From Sulfurirhabdus sp043759595 (GTDB taxonomy: Bacteria; Pseudomonadota; Gammaproteobacteria; Burkholderiales; SMCO01), in NCBI GenBank assembly GCA_043759595.1, contig JAYVLG010000054.1, positions 1-64,000 of the forward strand: a stretch of DNA of 64,000 bases, given 5' to 3'. Positions 34,149-43,759 of this stretch are shown in pieces; within the stretch, counting starts at the first letter, position 1; each line of letters starts with the position of its first letter. Under the pieces are notes generated by a model, which did not search any database, had not been told where the DNA came from, and saw only the letters and a list, made by a program, of their open reading frames with translations. Position numbers and translations under genes: made by a program.

Positions 34149-35501
34149 CTATTTCAACCCATAACGACTAACCAAATCGTAAAGCGTTGGTCTGCTTACG
34201 CCTAATAATTCTGCTGCTTGAGCCACATTGCCGTTAGCCCGGCCCATTGCCCTGACCACCGCCTTTCGCTCGGCCTCATCCCTGACTTGTCTTAAATTAA
34301 TAGGCTCGCTTTCACCTTCAAAATGTGTCAATCCAAGATCTGCATCACTTATCTGTGAGCCTTCAGCCATAATGACAGCGCGCTTAATGACATTTTCCAT
34401 TTCCCTGACATTTCCTGGCCAGTTATGGCTTTCAATCACAGTCAGCGCATCCTGGGAAAACCCTCTTAAAGCCCTGCCTTGCTGCTGACTGAATTTGTCC
34501 AGAAACGCATGGGCTAATAATGTTGGGTCCCCCTCGCGATCACGAAGGGGCGGGATATTGACCGTAATTTCGCTAATGCGGTAAAAAAGATCTTCACGAA
34601 AACGACCGTCTTTTATTTGTTCATGCAATTTTTGATGTGTTGCACACACTACTCGCACGTCTACCGGGACTTCACCTCTCCCGCCCAGCCTTTCAATAAC
34701 ACGCTCCTGTAAAAAACGTAACAATTTAGCCTGTAAAGACATGGGCAAATCACCAATTTCATCAAGGAACAATGTACCGCTATTGGCATATTCAATCTTG
34801 CCGATAGTTTGCTTCGTCGCTCCTGTAAAGGCACCCTTCTCGTATCCAAACAACTCACTTTCCAACAAATTTTCTGGGATAGCGGCACAATTGATTGCAA
34901 CAAATTTCTGGTTTAGTCGGGTACTCAAATCATGGAGAGATCTTGCCAGCAACTCTTTACCCGTCCCGCTCTCACCTAAAAGTAAAACTGTGGCATCGGA
35001 AGGCGCAACTTTTTCGACGGTTCGACATACTTTGAGCATTTGCGGGTCAACGCTGATGATACCTTGCATTGGGGATTCTTGATGGTTTGCCAATAATCTG
35101 CGATTTTCCTGCTCAAGATCATGCAATCGAAAAGCACGCCCTATAATCAGGGAAAGCATTTCAGGTTCAAATGGTTTCTGATAAAAATCGTAAGCACCAA
35201 GTCCAATTGCACGAACAGCATTTTCACGATCCTGATTTCCAGTCACCACGATTACTTTAGTGCCAGGAGCCAGAGCAAGCATTTGCTCTAATGTTGCCAA
35301 CCCTTCGCTGGCGCCATCTGGGTCGGGTGGCAACCCCAAGTCCAATATAGCAACTGGCGGTTCAAAGCGTCGAATTTGATTCAATGCGCTTTCCTTGTCC
35401 CCAGCAACCAGAAGTTCATACCCTTCGAGACTCCACCTTACCTGCTTTTGTAAACCGATGTCATCTTCAACAAGCAGCAACGTTTTTTTCGTTGGATTCA
35501 C
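34149..35501 (-). CDS. prsR: PEP-CTERM-box response regulator PrsR (NtrC family)
   Basis: 450 residues. Receiver domain with phospho-acceptor D54 and the FYQKPF lysine at 109; sigma-54 AAA+ domain with Walker A GESGTGKE (176-183) and GAFTGA at 223-228, the loop that contacts sigma-54; C-terminal Fis-type helix-turn-helix NVAQAAELLGVSRPTLYDLVS. Its 5' end overlaps prsK by 4 bases. The box upstream of the PEP-CTERM gene at 26741 has the expected regulatory logic. Function as activator of PEP-CTERM genes is established for relatives and inferred here. Confidence 0.95.
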   Translation of the reverse strand: MNPTKKTLLLVEDDIGLQKQVRWSLEGYELLVAGDKESALNQIRRFEPPVAILDLGLPPDPDGASEGLATLEQMLALAPGTKVIVVTGNQDRENAVRAIGLGAYDFYQKPFEPEMLSLIIGRAFRLHDLEQENRRLLANHQESPMQGIISVDPQMLKVCRTVEKVAPSDATVLLLGESGTGKELLARSLHDLSTRLNQKFVAINCAAIPENLLESELFGYEKGAFTGATKQTIGKIEYANSGTLFLDEIGDLPMSLQAKLLRFLQERVIERLGGRGEVPVDVRVVCATHQKLHEQIKDGRFREDLFYRISEITVNIPPLRDREGDPTLLAHAFLDKFSQQQGRALRGFSQDALTVIESHNWPGNVREMENVIKRAVIMAEGSQISDADLGLTHFEGESEPINLRQVRDEAERKAVVRAMGRANGNVAQAAELLGVSRPTLYDLVSRYGLK

Positions 35502-37600
35502 ACCCCTCCCCCTTGTGATGAAGCTATATCACTCTCTGATTTTATATTTAACGGTAATATGATCTGGAACAAGGTGCCTTGTTCCACGATGCTACTCACT
35601 TCGATACGACCACCTAACTCCCGGATATATTCCTGACATTCATGTGCGCCTATCCCCATTCCAGATCCTTTGGTTGTGTCAAACGGTCGGAATAAGCGCT
35701 CGCGAAGAAACTGTTCGTCCATTCCCTTACCATTATCCTGAACAGCAATCATCGCACATCCGCCCTGCTGCGCCAACCTGATTTTGACCCAACCGTCATA
35801 TCGTGTCGCTTCGCTTGCATTTTGTACTATATGGCCAATTACACGAAGTAAGCGCTCTCTATCGGCCAGAACAAAAAGTCCCGGTTCTGTTTGCTCAATC
35901 ACAGGCAACGGTTTAAACATTGCTTTCTCTTGCACTACCTTTTCCAGCAACTTTGCCAAATCCAGCTGTATTCTTCCGGTTACCTCTGTTTTTCCGCTAC
36001 GCAATTGCGCAAGCAATTTATTCATTTTTTCTACCGAGTTATCTACGGTACTCAGCATGTCATCTTTAAACTCTGGGTTATTCCAGTGCTTTTCAGCATT
36101 GGCAACCATTAAGGATAATTGTGCGATCAAATTTTTCAAGTCATGCACTACAAACGCTGACATGCGATTAAATGATTCAAATTGTCGTGCCACAACCAGT
36201 GCCTCGGCTGCCTGCATCTGCGCAAGGTTACTCGCCGCTTGTCGACCCGCGGTTTTTAGCAAATCGCTTACTTCCCAATTAAAGCCAACTTGACTGCGAG
36301 AGTGCGTTAACAGTACAAAGCCCAGCAAACGTTCGTGCAAAATCAACGGAACAATCAACCAGCTCCTGGGTATGGCCAGCAGCCAATCCGGAATGGTTAA
36401 ATCATCATACATATCCGGCGTATTTTTATATTCTTCAAGATTGATTACCCACTGCTGCTTTTCGAGGAACGCGCAAAGGGAACTGTTTTCCGCTTCAACT
36501 CCTTCGGCTACGGGTAGATTCCAGTGCGCATATCGCACATAATTCCCCGCATCCTTTCTCATCCATAAGGCACCCGCAGGGCTTTCTACCAACCCGGCAA
36601 TTGCTTTAAGTGCGCTTTCACAAATCCTCGCTCCCGCTTCTCCCACTGACAGGGCCTGTGTAAACCTCAGCCATTCTTCTCGATAATCATATTTATAGCT
36701 GAAAAAATGCTTACTCAAAAAAACTTTCAGCCGGGCCCGTGCTGCACCAGAAAAAAACATCAGTAAAAGTAATACCAGCGCCCCAAACAAAAATGCTGTT
36801 TGCAACACCGAACCCCAATTACCACCAAACACGCGTATGTAATAACCTGCGGCTGCCATCACCAGCAGGAAAACTCCTGCGCCTAATAAAGCTGCGCTAT
36901 GAAATACTACCCGCCTGGAAACATGCACATCAAAGGACCATTGCGGATTGCGCGCAGCTGATACAAAAATTAACGGCACCATTAACGCATTGCTTACGCC
37001 CCTTGCTGCCCACAAGTTGGCATCGATATGCCAGAACAACATGGCATCGGCATACAGAAAAAAATCATAGGCAAAAATTGCGCCAACTCCAAGACAGAGA
37101 AATTTCACCCCCCAGCGTTGCTCAACAGGCGTATTACGAAAAACTTGTTCAACCAAAACCATTCCAGCTACCGCCATCACTACCCTGCTGGCAATATCTG
37201 TCAGAAAATAGATTTGCCTTGGCAGTTCCTGGTTTCCCGAGTGAATAAAAATACTCACTACCAGTACGGCAAAACAAAAACCCAGCAAACCAAGCAAGAT
37301 AAATTGAAACTTTCGACTGGACCTGATCAATGCATTTTTTGAGATGCCAAACATCCCTGCGAAGAAGGTAATCCACGCAATATTCCGCAATATTTCTAAT
37401 GCATTAATCCAGGCAGGTATAAATTTTCCGGTAGAAAGCGCATAGGCGGTAACTCCCGCCCATATCGCCGATACCATCGATGCAGAAGCAAGCAAGACTC
37501 CTTGGAAGCGGCCTTGCCAGCCCGTCAATAATGAAAACGTGAGAAATAGAAAAGCCAGCGCACCCGTGATATAGCTAAGTACGCCAATATTCAGATCCAT
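35498..37600 (-). CDS. prsK: PEP-CTERM system sensor histidine kinase PrsK
   Basis: 700 residues. The N-terminal ~285 residues hold about nine membrane helices with no periplasmic loop of size, which suggests sensing within the membrane. A GAF domain follows (about 320-450), then the dimerisation helix SFNRMSAFVVHDLKNLIAQ with phospho-acceptor H486, and an ATP-binding domain with N-box IVQNASEA, G1 DNGKGMDE and G2 GSGMGIG. It overlaps prsR by 4 bases and follows the sugar transferase by 25 bases, so all are in one operon. The GAF domain may read a cytoplasmic ligand. Confidence 0.93.
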   Translation of the reverse strand: MDLNIGVLSYITGALAFLFLTFSLLTGWQGRFQGVLLASASMVSAIWAGVTAYALSTGKFIPAWINALEILRNIAWITFFAGMFGISKNALIRSSRKFQFILLGLLGFCFAVLVVSIFIHSGNQELPRQIYFLTDIASRVVMAVAGMVLVEQVFRNTPVEQRWGVKFLCLGVGAIFAYDFFLYADAMLFWHIDANLWAARGVSNALMVPLIFVSAARNPQWSFDVHVSRRVVFHSAALLGAGVFLLVMAAAGYYIRVFGGNWGSVLQTAFLFGALVLLLLMFFSGAARARLKVFLSKHFFSYKYDYREEWLRFTQALSVGEAGARICESALKAIAGLVESPAGALWMRKDAGNYVRYAHWNLPVAEGVEAENSSLCAFLEKQQWVINLEEYKNTPDMYDDLTIPDWLLAIPRSWLIVPLILHERLLGFVLLTHSRSQVGFNWEVSDLLKTAGRQAASNLAQMQAAEALVVARQFESFNRMSAFVVHDLKNLIAQLSLMVANAEKHWNNPEFKDDMLSTVDNSVEKMNKLLAQLRSGKTEVTGRIQLDLAKLLEKVVQEKAMFKPLPVIEQTEPGLFVLADRERLLRVIGHIVQNASEATRYDGWVKIRLAQQGGCAMIAVQDNGKGMDEQFLRERLFRPFDTTKGSGMGIGAHECQEYIRELGGRIEVSSIVEQGTLFQIILPLNIKSESDIASSQGGGV

Positions 37601-37625
37601 TAAGTAAATTGCCCGTCAATTGAGA

Positions 37626-39026
37626 TCACCTTGCCCCTTTTCCCCATATAACGACTTGCGCCGTTTGGAAAAGGATCATCAAATCGAGAAAAAGGCCATG
37701 GTTTTTAATGTAATATAAATCGAATTGCAATTTTTCCAATGAATCCTCAACCGATGCACCATAGCTGGCCCTGACTTGTGCCCATCCGGTAATACCCGGT
37801 TTTACACTATGTCGGCTGGAATAATAGGGAATTTCTTTTACCAGTTTTTCTACAAAAAACGGTCTTTCTGGGCGAGGGCCAACGAAACTCATATCCCCTT
37901 TAAATACATTAAATATCTGGGGCAATTCATCAATCCTAACTTTACGAATAATCCGACCGACCCTTGTCGTCCGGTTATCATTTTGTACAGCCCATTTAGG
38001 CTTTCCATCTTTTTCGGCGTCGACCCTCATACTTCGAAATTTAAGCACAGTGAAGATTAAACCATCTTGCCCAACTCGCTCTTGCCTATAAAGGATTGGG
38101 GAACCGTTTTCAATTAATATTAACATTGCTGTAATCAGCATTACGGGAAGTGACAAAGTTAATATAACGCTACTCACAATTAAATCAAATGCCCGTTTGA
38201 TAAGATCACGAGCCAATCCATTTTGAAAACCTTCTGACAACACCATCCAGCTCGCACTGAGAGATTCTAATTGTAACTGGCCTGTTTCTCTTTCAAAAAA
38301 AGTAGATAATTCAACTACCTTAATCCCTTTTAATTTACATTCAAGCAGTTCATCCATAGGCAAACCACCCCCACGCCTGTCACGCACCGCGATAATAATT
38401 TCCTCAATGTTAAACTTTTCTACAATGGAAGTAAGAGAACCTTGCTCTGTTAAAATTTTTGAATGGTCAACGTAATGGTGCGTACCTTGCAACGGCAGAT
38501 ATCCTACAATATTCAACCTGGGCCCAGTCGATGCTTCTTTCATCAGCGCATCAATTTTTGCTGCCCTGCTGCCAGTACCCAATACTAGAACACGGCGTTT
38601 CCATGCCTTCAAATCAGCCCATTTAAATATAATCAAACGAGCCAGAGTGATGCCCGTCATGGCAGAAATAAATGCAAAAGTAAACGCTCCCCTGCCCAGG
38701 AGCAAGTCAGGCATAAGATAAAAAATAACGCTCATGGCAATAAATCCCACCATGAAGCTCGCGCCAAGGCGTAACAGCATGCCTTTTACGCCACCTTCCC
38801 ATTCCCAGTATTCGTACAAACCGAAAATCGTCATGCTCAAAATCATGACGATTGCAAAAACAATGGCCCTTGGCATGAGAGGACCTAGTGATTCAGGAAT
38901 AGGCGCGCCTGTGTCAAAAAACCGAAATGACACACCTGCATAAATCGAAAATACCAGCAATAACGCTTCAATGACAATAAGCAATAAAATACTTACTGGA
39001 ATGTAATGACGAAAAAACCGAATCAT
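37626..39026 (-). CDS. Polyprenyl-phosphate sugar phosphotransferase of the PEP-CTERM/EPS type
   Basis: 466 residues. Four hydrophobic helices at the N-terminus, a nucleotide-binding-like middle (RRVLVLGTGSRAAKID), then a further helix near 280 and a WcaJ/PglC-type catalytic domain at the C-terminus with KFRSMRVDAEKDGKPKWA, RTTRVGRIIRKVRIDELPQI and MSFVGPRPERP. It starts an exopolysaccharide by moving a sugar-1-phosphate onto undecaprenyl phosphate in the inner membrane. First gene of the operon leading to prsK; co-occurrence with exosortase systems is known for this subfamily. Other EPS genes are not in the window. Confidence 0.9.
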   Translation of the reverse strand: MIRFFRHYIPVSILLLIVIEALLLVFSIYAGVSFRFFDTGAPIPESLGPLMPRAIVFAIVMILSMTIFGLYEYWEWEGGVKGMLLRLGASFMVGFIAMSVIFYLMPDLLLGRGAFTFAFISAMTGITLARLIIFKWADLKAWKRRVLVLGTGSRAAKIDALMKEASTGPRLNIVGYLPLQGTHHYVDHSKILTEQGSLTSIVEKFNIEEIIIAVRDRRGGGLPMDELLECKLKGIKVVELSTFFERETGQLQLESLSASWMVLSEGFQNGLARDLIKRAFDLIVSSVILTLSLPVMLITAMLILIENGSPILYRQERVGQDGLIFTVLKFRSMRVDAEKDGKPKWAVQNDNRTTRVGRIIRKVRIDELPQIFNVFKGDMSFVGPRPERPFFVEKLVKEIPYYSSRHSVKPGITGWAQVRASYGASVEDSLEKLQFDLYYIKNHGLFLDLMILFQTAQVVIWGKGAR

Positions 39027-39490
39027 TACCTAGAGTTCCCCTTATAAATCCCCATTGTTATATAACTGCATGATGGATACGCTATTACCACGTGTTCCAG
39101 CACCTCAAAATCTTTTACTTATATTAATCTGAACAGAATCCACTACCCCTAGTGTCGCCTATCACTTAGTTCATTATAGAGCGAGTTAGAGATTGAATGT
39201 CATAAACAGGGATAAATTGTTATGACAACAGTCATGATTTTTACAACATTCGCCAAATGGCTTTCAGAAATATTGTTGTCAAAGCATACAGTTAACCATA
39301 ATAATTGTCACCACGAGAACTGTGAGCGCTGGCTATAACGCTAAATTTGTAATGATCACCTCTGGCAAAAGCAGTCTAATCGTAAAGTTAGCTGTTACCA
39401 AGGAAAGTTTTGATGCACAGTTTAAGCTTTTTTCCTGTTCAAGATTATCAACAACAGGCGATTGATTTGCCAATAAGGCAACATGAGAAG
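39027..39490. other. Intergenic region upstream of the sugar transferase, with dyad repeats
   Basis: No gene is visible in 464 bases. The dyad TGTCATAA (39198-39205) with TTATGACA (39220-39227) has a 14-base spacer, and a further ATGAC/GTCAT pair overlaps it (39222-39226, 39231-39235). A minus-strand match to the sigma-54 geometry (GG-N10-GC at 39284-39297) is present but its flanks are weak. The region probably carries the promoter and operator of the sugar transferase-prsK operon. Confidence 0.5.
39198..39235. promoter_or_regulatory. Dyad operator-like repeats GTCAT/ATGAC
   Basis: Three copies of GTCAT or its complement lie in 38 bases: TGTCATAA, TTATGACA and GTCATGA. The first two form a perfect 8-bp inverted repeat. 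They lie about 170-210 bases upstream of the sugar transferase start on the minus strand. The cognate regulator is not known. Confidence 0.45.
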
Positions 39491-40105
39491 CTATTCAACC
39501 TGTCCTAGCAATAATGCTACCTCTTTAACTTTGGCTCGCTCCAACGCTTCCCCTGTAGCAGTAGTTTTGGGCATGGCATGCATATATGAAGACGAAACCA
39601 CCGCAAGCTCTATAACCACACCATCTTCAAGCATCTTATACACAGGGATTTCACGTTGTTCAATACCCACTCTAATGCGTTTAATTGACGACTGATAGGG
39701 AATTTTCCGGGCCAATAAAAACAGCTCGACTTCTTTTATATTATCAGCAACTAACTGTAAATTTACGTCAGAATTCCACGATGCAGTACCATTCAGAACA
39801 GGGCCAACCAGATAAGGATTAAATTTTTCAAGTAGTTGCATATAGGAATACGCTGCTTTTCTGAGCAATTGCAACTGTCTCAGATGTTCATTTTTCTGAT
39901 ACATAGCCTGATAAGCTCTAATTGCCTGGTCAATTTCCAGGTTTCCCGGCAAGCTATGCATTTCATTCACCCCTAGTTGACGAGCTGCTTTCCGCTTCGC
40001 AAGGGCATAATCCTGTATGCCATCCTGAGCTATCATGCGCGCCGCTAACTGAGCAATTCGCTCTCGTATTTGCTGGTGGTTTTTTGACAGTATTTCCTTA
40101 GGCAT
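39491..40105 (-). CDS. Conserved protein, nucleotidyltransferase-like, unknown role
   Basis: 204 residues, no signal peptide or membrane helix. The N-terminal helix-rich half includes AQLAARMIAQDGIQDYALAKRKAARQLGV; the C-terminal half contains VGPVLNGTASWNSDVNLQLVADN, which resembles the G-S...D-D strand pair of nucleotidyltransferases but lacks a clear second aspartate pair. It lies 62 bases downstream of the PBP1A gene on the same strand, so they may be cotranscribed. Other betaproteobacteria appear to hold a similar gene in this position. I cannot assign a function. Confidence 0.5.
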   Translation of the reverse strand: MPKEILSKNHQQIRERIAQLAARMIAQDGIQDYALAKRKAARQLGVNEMHSLPGNLEIDQAIRAYQAMYQKNEHLRQLQLLRKAAYSYMQLLEKFNPYLVGPVLNGTASWNSDVNLQLVADNIKEVELFLLARKIPYQSSIKRIRVGIEQREIPVYKMLEDGVVIELAVVSSSYMHAMPKTTATGEALERAKVKEVALLLGQVE

Positions 40106-40167
40106 AGCTCTTTTAGCGCGTCATGACCCGAATATGGCAAAAAAACAGAACGCGCAAACTTGCGTTT

Positions 40168-42501
40168 CTAAAATAACTGATCCCGCACCTCATCAGAAGG
40201 TTTTGCGCCGCCCTGCATATCTCCCATTCCGCCTCCAGACTCACCCGGTAAATTTTCCTGGTAGAAATATTCCGCTATTCCATCGCCCCCATCCATCTCT
40301 CTCAATCCTGTCTGAGGATTAATTTTTGCGACAATAACCCCCTCCGGAACATTCATGACACTTTCAGGCACACCCTTGAGCACTTTACCCATATAATCGA
40401 TCCACATAGGCAAAGCAGCTTGCGCCCCGGTTTCTCGGCCACCTAATGATCGCGGCTGATCAAAACCAACCCATGCAATTGCTACTAAATTACCTGGTTG
40501 ATAGCCTGTGAACCATGCGTCTACCTGATCATTCGTTGTGCCCGTCTTACCAGCCAGATCCTGCCGGCCAAGCTGCATTGCGCGGGCCGCCGTACCCCGT
40601 TTTACAACATCCTGCATGATGGTAGTCATAATAAATGCATTTCGAGGATCAATTGCCTGTTGCGCATCCTGGCCTGCACGAATGGGTTTGGCCAACGACA
40701 ATACATTACCTCGCGCATCCATGATTCGGGTTACATAATACGGGGTGACTCGATAACCGCCATTCGCAAAAACAGCGTACGCTGAAGCCATCTGAAAGGG
40801 AGTCACTGAACCAGCCCCCAACGCCATGGTTAAATAAGGCGGCTGTTTTGAAGCATCCAGGCCAAAGCGGGTAATGTAATCCAGTGTGTAAGGAATGCCA
40901 ATAGCCTGCAATATCCGAATAGATACAAGATTCTTGGATTTGGTTAAGGCGGTACGCAACCGCAATGGCCCAGAATAATCCCCCTCATAATTCTTGGGCT
41001 CCCAAAGCTTTCCACCCGTATCGGCAGGATCAATAACAATTGGGGCATCATTAATAATAGTCGCGGCAGTAAAACCTTTCTCAAGTGCCGCCGAATAGAT
41101 GAACGGCTTAAAGCTTGATCCAGGCTGGCGCATGGCCTGAATAACATGATTGTACTTATTGCGTTCGAAATCAAATCCACCTACCAATGAGCGAATAGCG
41201 CCATCTTGCGGATTAATTGAAACAAAAGCCGCCTCAACCTGAGGCAACTGAGTAATTTGCCAAAATCCTTTACTATCTTTAACCAGACGAACCAGAGATC
41301 CTCGTTGGATTTTATTTTTCTGCTGCGATTTTGAGTCCAGGAAACGTTGTGCAAAAGCGAGTCTGTCGCCAGAAATTTCGACAATTTCACCCCCTTTAAC
41401 GTACGCCTTGACTAGCTTTGCGCTTGAGGTGAGTACTACTGCGGGCATTATCCCATTACTACCGGCCAAATCCTGCAAAGCTTCTTCTAAAAACTCTTCC
41501 AATCCATTTGCATCTTTCTGTAACTGTATGAACGCCTCTGGCCCACGATAACCGTGACGGCGATCGTAATCCAGCACCCCCTTGATCACAGCATGCTGTG
41601 CGGCATCCTGATCTAGTTTGCGTAATGTCGTATACACTTTAAAACCACTTGTGTACGCAGCCTCCTTGTATTTCTCATACATCATCTGACGGACCATTTC
41701 AGAGACATAATCAGCATTGATTTCATTAGCAGGCATTTCTTTGCGTACCGCTAATACAAACGCCATTGCTTCCTCATATTGCTTGTCATCAATATAGTGC
41801 AAATCATGCATGCGACGCAGCACATAATGTTGCCGCAATTTTGCCCTTTTTGGATTGACCACTGGATTGTAGCGTGAAGGGGCTTTGGGCAGACCTGCGA
41901 GCATTGCCGTTTCGGCAACGTTCAATTTTTCCAGGGGTTTACCAAAATAAGCCTGGGCTGCAGTAGCAAATCCATAGGCACGCTGTCCCAAATAGATTTG
42001 GTTGATATACAACTCCAGAATCTGGTCTTTAGATAAATTATGCTCAATTTTCAGCGCCAGCATGACTTCACTAAATTTGCGCGACAGTGTTTTTTCACTG
42101 GACAAGAAAAAGTTTCTGGCTACCTGCATGGTGATCGTGCTTGCCCCTTCACGTGCGCCACCTGATGTCAGATTAGAAAGCGCAGCACGGGCCACACCTT
42201 GATAATCCACACCGCCATGCTGATAAAATCGATCATCTTCGGCAGCGAGAATAGCCTGCTTCATGATTTCAGGTACTTTATCAATCTTGGCAAATACGCG
42301 CCGCTCTTCCCCAAACTCACCAATCAGAAATTCATCTTCGGTATATATTCGCAAAGGAATTTTAGGCCGATAGTCAGTAAGGGCTTCAAGGGAAGGTAAA
42401 TTTGGGTAGATCAGGATTGCAGCCAAAAAAATCAAAAATGCAGCAAACAGTCCAATAGAAAACAAGATTAAGGTGGGAAAGACCCACCAGCGCTTAAACA
42501 T
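40168..42501 (-). CDS. mrcA: Penicillin-binding protein 1A, bifunctional peptidoglycan synthase
   Basis: 777 residues: short cytoplasmic start, one helix (FPTLILFSIGLFAAFLIFLAA), a GT51 glycosyltransferase domain with EDDRFYQHGGVD and the catalytic-site QVARNFFLSSEKTLSRKFSE, then a PBP transpeptidase with SSFK (SxxK), SKN and KTGT motifs (in GSSFKPF, LTKSKNL and LAGKTGTTNDQ). It builds and crosslinks peptidoglycan. Divergent from pilM, as in many proteobacteria where ponA/mrcA precedes pilMNOPQ. Length and motif order are intact. Confidence 0.96.
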   Translation of the reverse strand: MFKRWWVFPTLILFSIGLFAAFLIFLAAILIYPNLPSLEALTDYRPKIPLRIYTEDEFLIGEFGEERRVFAKIDKVPEIMKQAILAAEDDRFYQHGGVDYQGVARAALSNLTSGGAREGASTITMQVARNFFLSSEKTLSRKFSEVMLALKIEHNLSKDQILELYINQIYLGQRAYGFATAAQAYFGKPLEKLNVAETAMLAGLPKAPSRYNPVVNPKRAKLRQHYVLRRMHDLHYIDDKQYEEAMAFVLAVRKEMPANEINADYVSEMVRQMMYEKYKEAAYTSGFKVYTTLRKLDQDAAQHAVIKGVLDYDRRHGYRGPEAFIQLQKDANGLEEFLEEALQDLAGSNGIMPAVVLTSSAKLVKAYVKGGEIVEISGDRLAFAQRFLDSKSQQKNKIQRGSLVRLVKDSKGFWQITQLPQVEAAFVSINPQDGAIRSLVGGFDFERNKYNHVIQAMRQPGSSFKPFIYSAALEKGFTAATIINDAPIVIDPADTGGKLWEPKNYEGDYSGPLRLRTALTKSKNLVSIRILQAIGIPYTLDYITRFGLDASKQPPYLTMALGAGSVTPFQMASAYAVFANGGYRVTPYYVTRIMDARGNVLSLAKPIRAGQDAQQAIDPRNAFIMTTIMQDVVKRGTAARAMQLGRQDLAGKTGTTNDQVDAWFTGYQPGNLVAIAWVGFDQPRSLGGRETGAQAALPMWIDYMGKVLKGVPESVMNVPEGVIVAKINPQTGLREMDGGDGIAEYFYQENLPGESGGGMGDMQGGAKPSDEVRDQLF

Positions 42502-42542
42502 AATAATTGCTTCTCAATAAATTTAGTTCTAAAGTTTGGGCA

Positions 42543-42548
42543 ATTATA
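42543..42548 (-). promoter_or_regulatory. Candidate -10 box for mrcA
   Basis: A perfect TATAAT on the minus strand about 40 bases upstream of the mrcA start; a -35 with 17-base spacing is only weakly matched (TTCTAT). Confidence 0.35.
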
Positions 42549-42616
42549 GGCGTTATAGCTAATCAATAGAAAACAAAAAACATTTATTAATAAAAAATAA
42601 TTTACATAGCATGTAG

Positions 42617-42646
42617 TTGCTGCTAGCATTTAACGTAAATTATAGT
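42617..42646 (+). promoter_or_regulatory. Candidate sigma-70 promoter of the pil operon
   Basis: TTGCTG (42617-42622) and TATAGT (42641-42646) with an 18-base spacer, placing transcription start near 42653, 33 bases before the pilM start. Confidence 0.4.
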
Positions 42647-42685
42647 TAGCATACGTAACCAACCAATATTGAAAGGAAATTTCCT

Positions 42686-43759
42686 TTGCAATTTGATTTT
42701 CTAAAAGCAAAATCACCAGCCTTAATTGGCGTCGACATCAGTTCTTCGGCGGTCAAAATGGTAGAAATCGCGGAAGCGGGTAAAAATCTTTACCGCGTCG
42801 AGCGTTATGCCATTGAACCACTCCCAAAAGACTCGGTTGCAGATGGCAACATCATGAACCTTGAAAATGTGAGTGAAGCCCTTAAGCAAGCATGGAAACG
42901 CATGGGCACTCGCGTAAAGAATGTTTCCTTAGCGCTTCCCGCTGCTTCTGTCATTACAAAAAAAATTATTGTTCCTGGCGGTCAGCGCGAAGAAGAACTT
43001 GCACTTCAAGTCGAATCGGAAGCCAACCAATATATTCCCTTTGCTTTAGATGAGGTGAATTTAGACTTTCAGGTACTGGGTCCCGCGCCAAACAGTCCAG
43101 AAGAAGTTGAAGTGCTTATCGCTGCCTCTCGCAAAGAAAAAGTTGAAGACCGCGTTGCGGCAGCACAGGCAGCAGGATTAAAAGCCGTCATAATGGATGT
43201 CGAATCCTATGCTACACAGACTGCCTTTGAATTGATTGCACCTCAACTGCCTGGCAATGGCCGTGACCAGACTATTGCCATAGTGGATATTGGTGCTTCA
43301 ATGATGCACATTAATGTATTACACAACAATCAATCCGTTTACTTGCGCGAGCAAAGCTTTGGTGGCAACCAGCTCACTCAGGAAACACAACGTCGCTACA
43401 GCCTTTCAGCAGAAGAAGCAGAACTGGCTAAACGCAACGGCGGATTGCCAGAAAATTATGAATCCGAAGTACTGCAACCTTTCATGGACACCTTGGCACT
43501 GGAAGTAACACGTGCGCTGCAATTCTTCTTCTCATCAACGCAATTTAATCGTGTTGACCATATCTTGCTAGCGGGAGGCTGCGCGATGATTCCGGGGCTG
43601 GATGAAGCCGTTTCAAGCCGTACGCAGGTCAGCACAATGATTGCCAACCCATTTACCAACATGGCGTTATCTCCACGTATCAAGCCGCGCCAATTAACCG
43701 CAGATGCACCGGCTTTGCTCATTGCCTGTGGACTCGCAATGCGGAGGTTTGATCAATGA
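42686..43759 (+). CDS. pilM: Type IV pilus assembly ATPase-like protein PilM
   Basis: 357 residues with actin/FtsA fold: phosphate loop GVDISSSAVKMVE near the N-terminus, VDIGASMMHINV in the middle and LLAGGCAMIPGLDEAV near the C-terminus. It binds the PilN cytoplasmic tail and links the inner-membrane pilus alignment complex. The start codon is TTG at 42686, supported by AAGGAAA eight bases upstream and by the family N-terminus QFDFLKAKSPALIGVDI; no ATG lies nearby in frame. pilN overlaps its end by 4 bases. Confidence 0.95.
   Translation: MQFDFLKAKSPALIGVDISSSAVKMVEIAEAGKNLYRVERYAIEPLPKDSVADGNIMNLENVSEALKQAWKRMGTRVKNVSLALPAASVITKKIIVPGGQREEELALQVESEANQYIPFALDEVNLDFQVLGPAPNSPEEVEVLIAASRKEKVEDRVAAAQAAGLKAVIMDVESYATQTAFELIAPQLPGNGRDQTIAIVDIGASMMHINVLHNNQSVYLREQSFGGNQLTQETQRRYSLSAEEAELAKRNGGLPENYESEVLQPFMDTLALEVTRALQFFFSSTQFNRVDHILLAGGCAMIPGLDEAVSSRTQVSTMIANPFTNMALSPRIKPRQLTADAPALLIACGLAMRRFDQ

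Noticed and set aside
35784..36293. 169-codon plus-strand open frame
   Set aside because: It is antisense to the prsK kinase domain and has no motif or ribosome site that favours it.
39284..39297. Sigma-54 promoter for the sugar transferase operon
   Set aside because: GG-N10-GC geometry is present on the minus strand but TGGT and ATGC flanks are poor and no PEP-CTERM box lies upstream of it.
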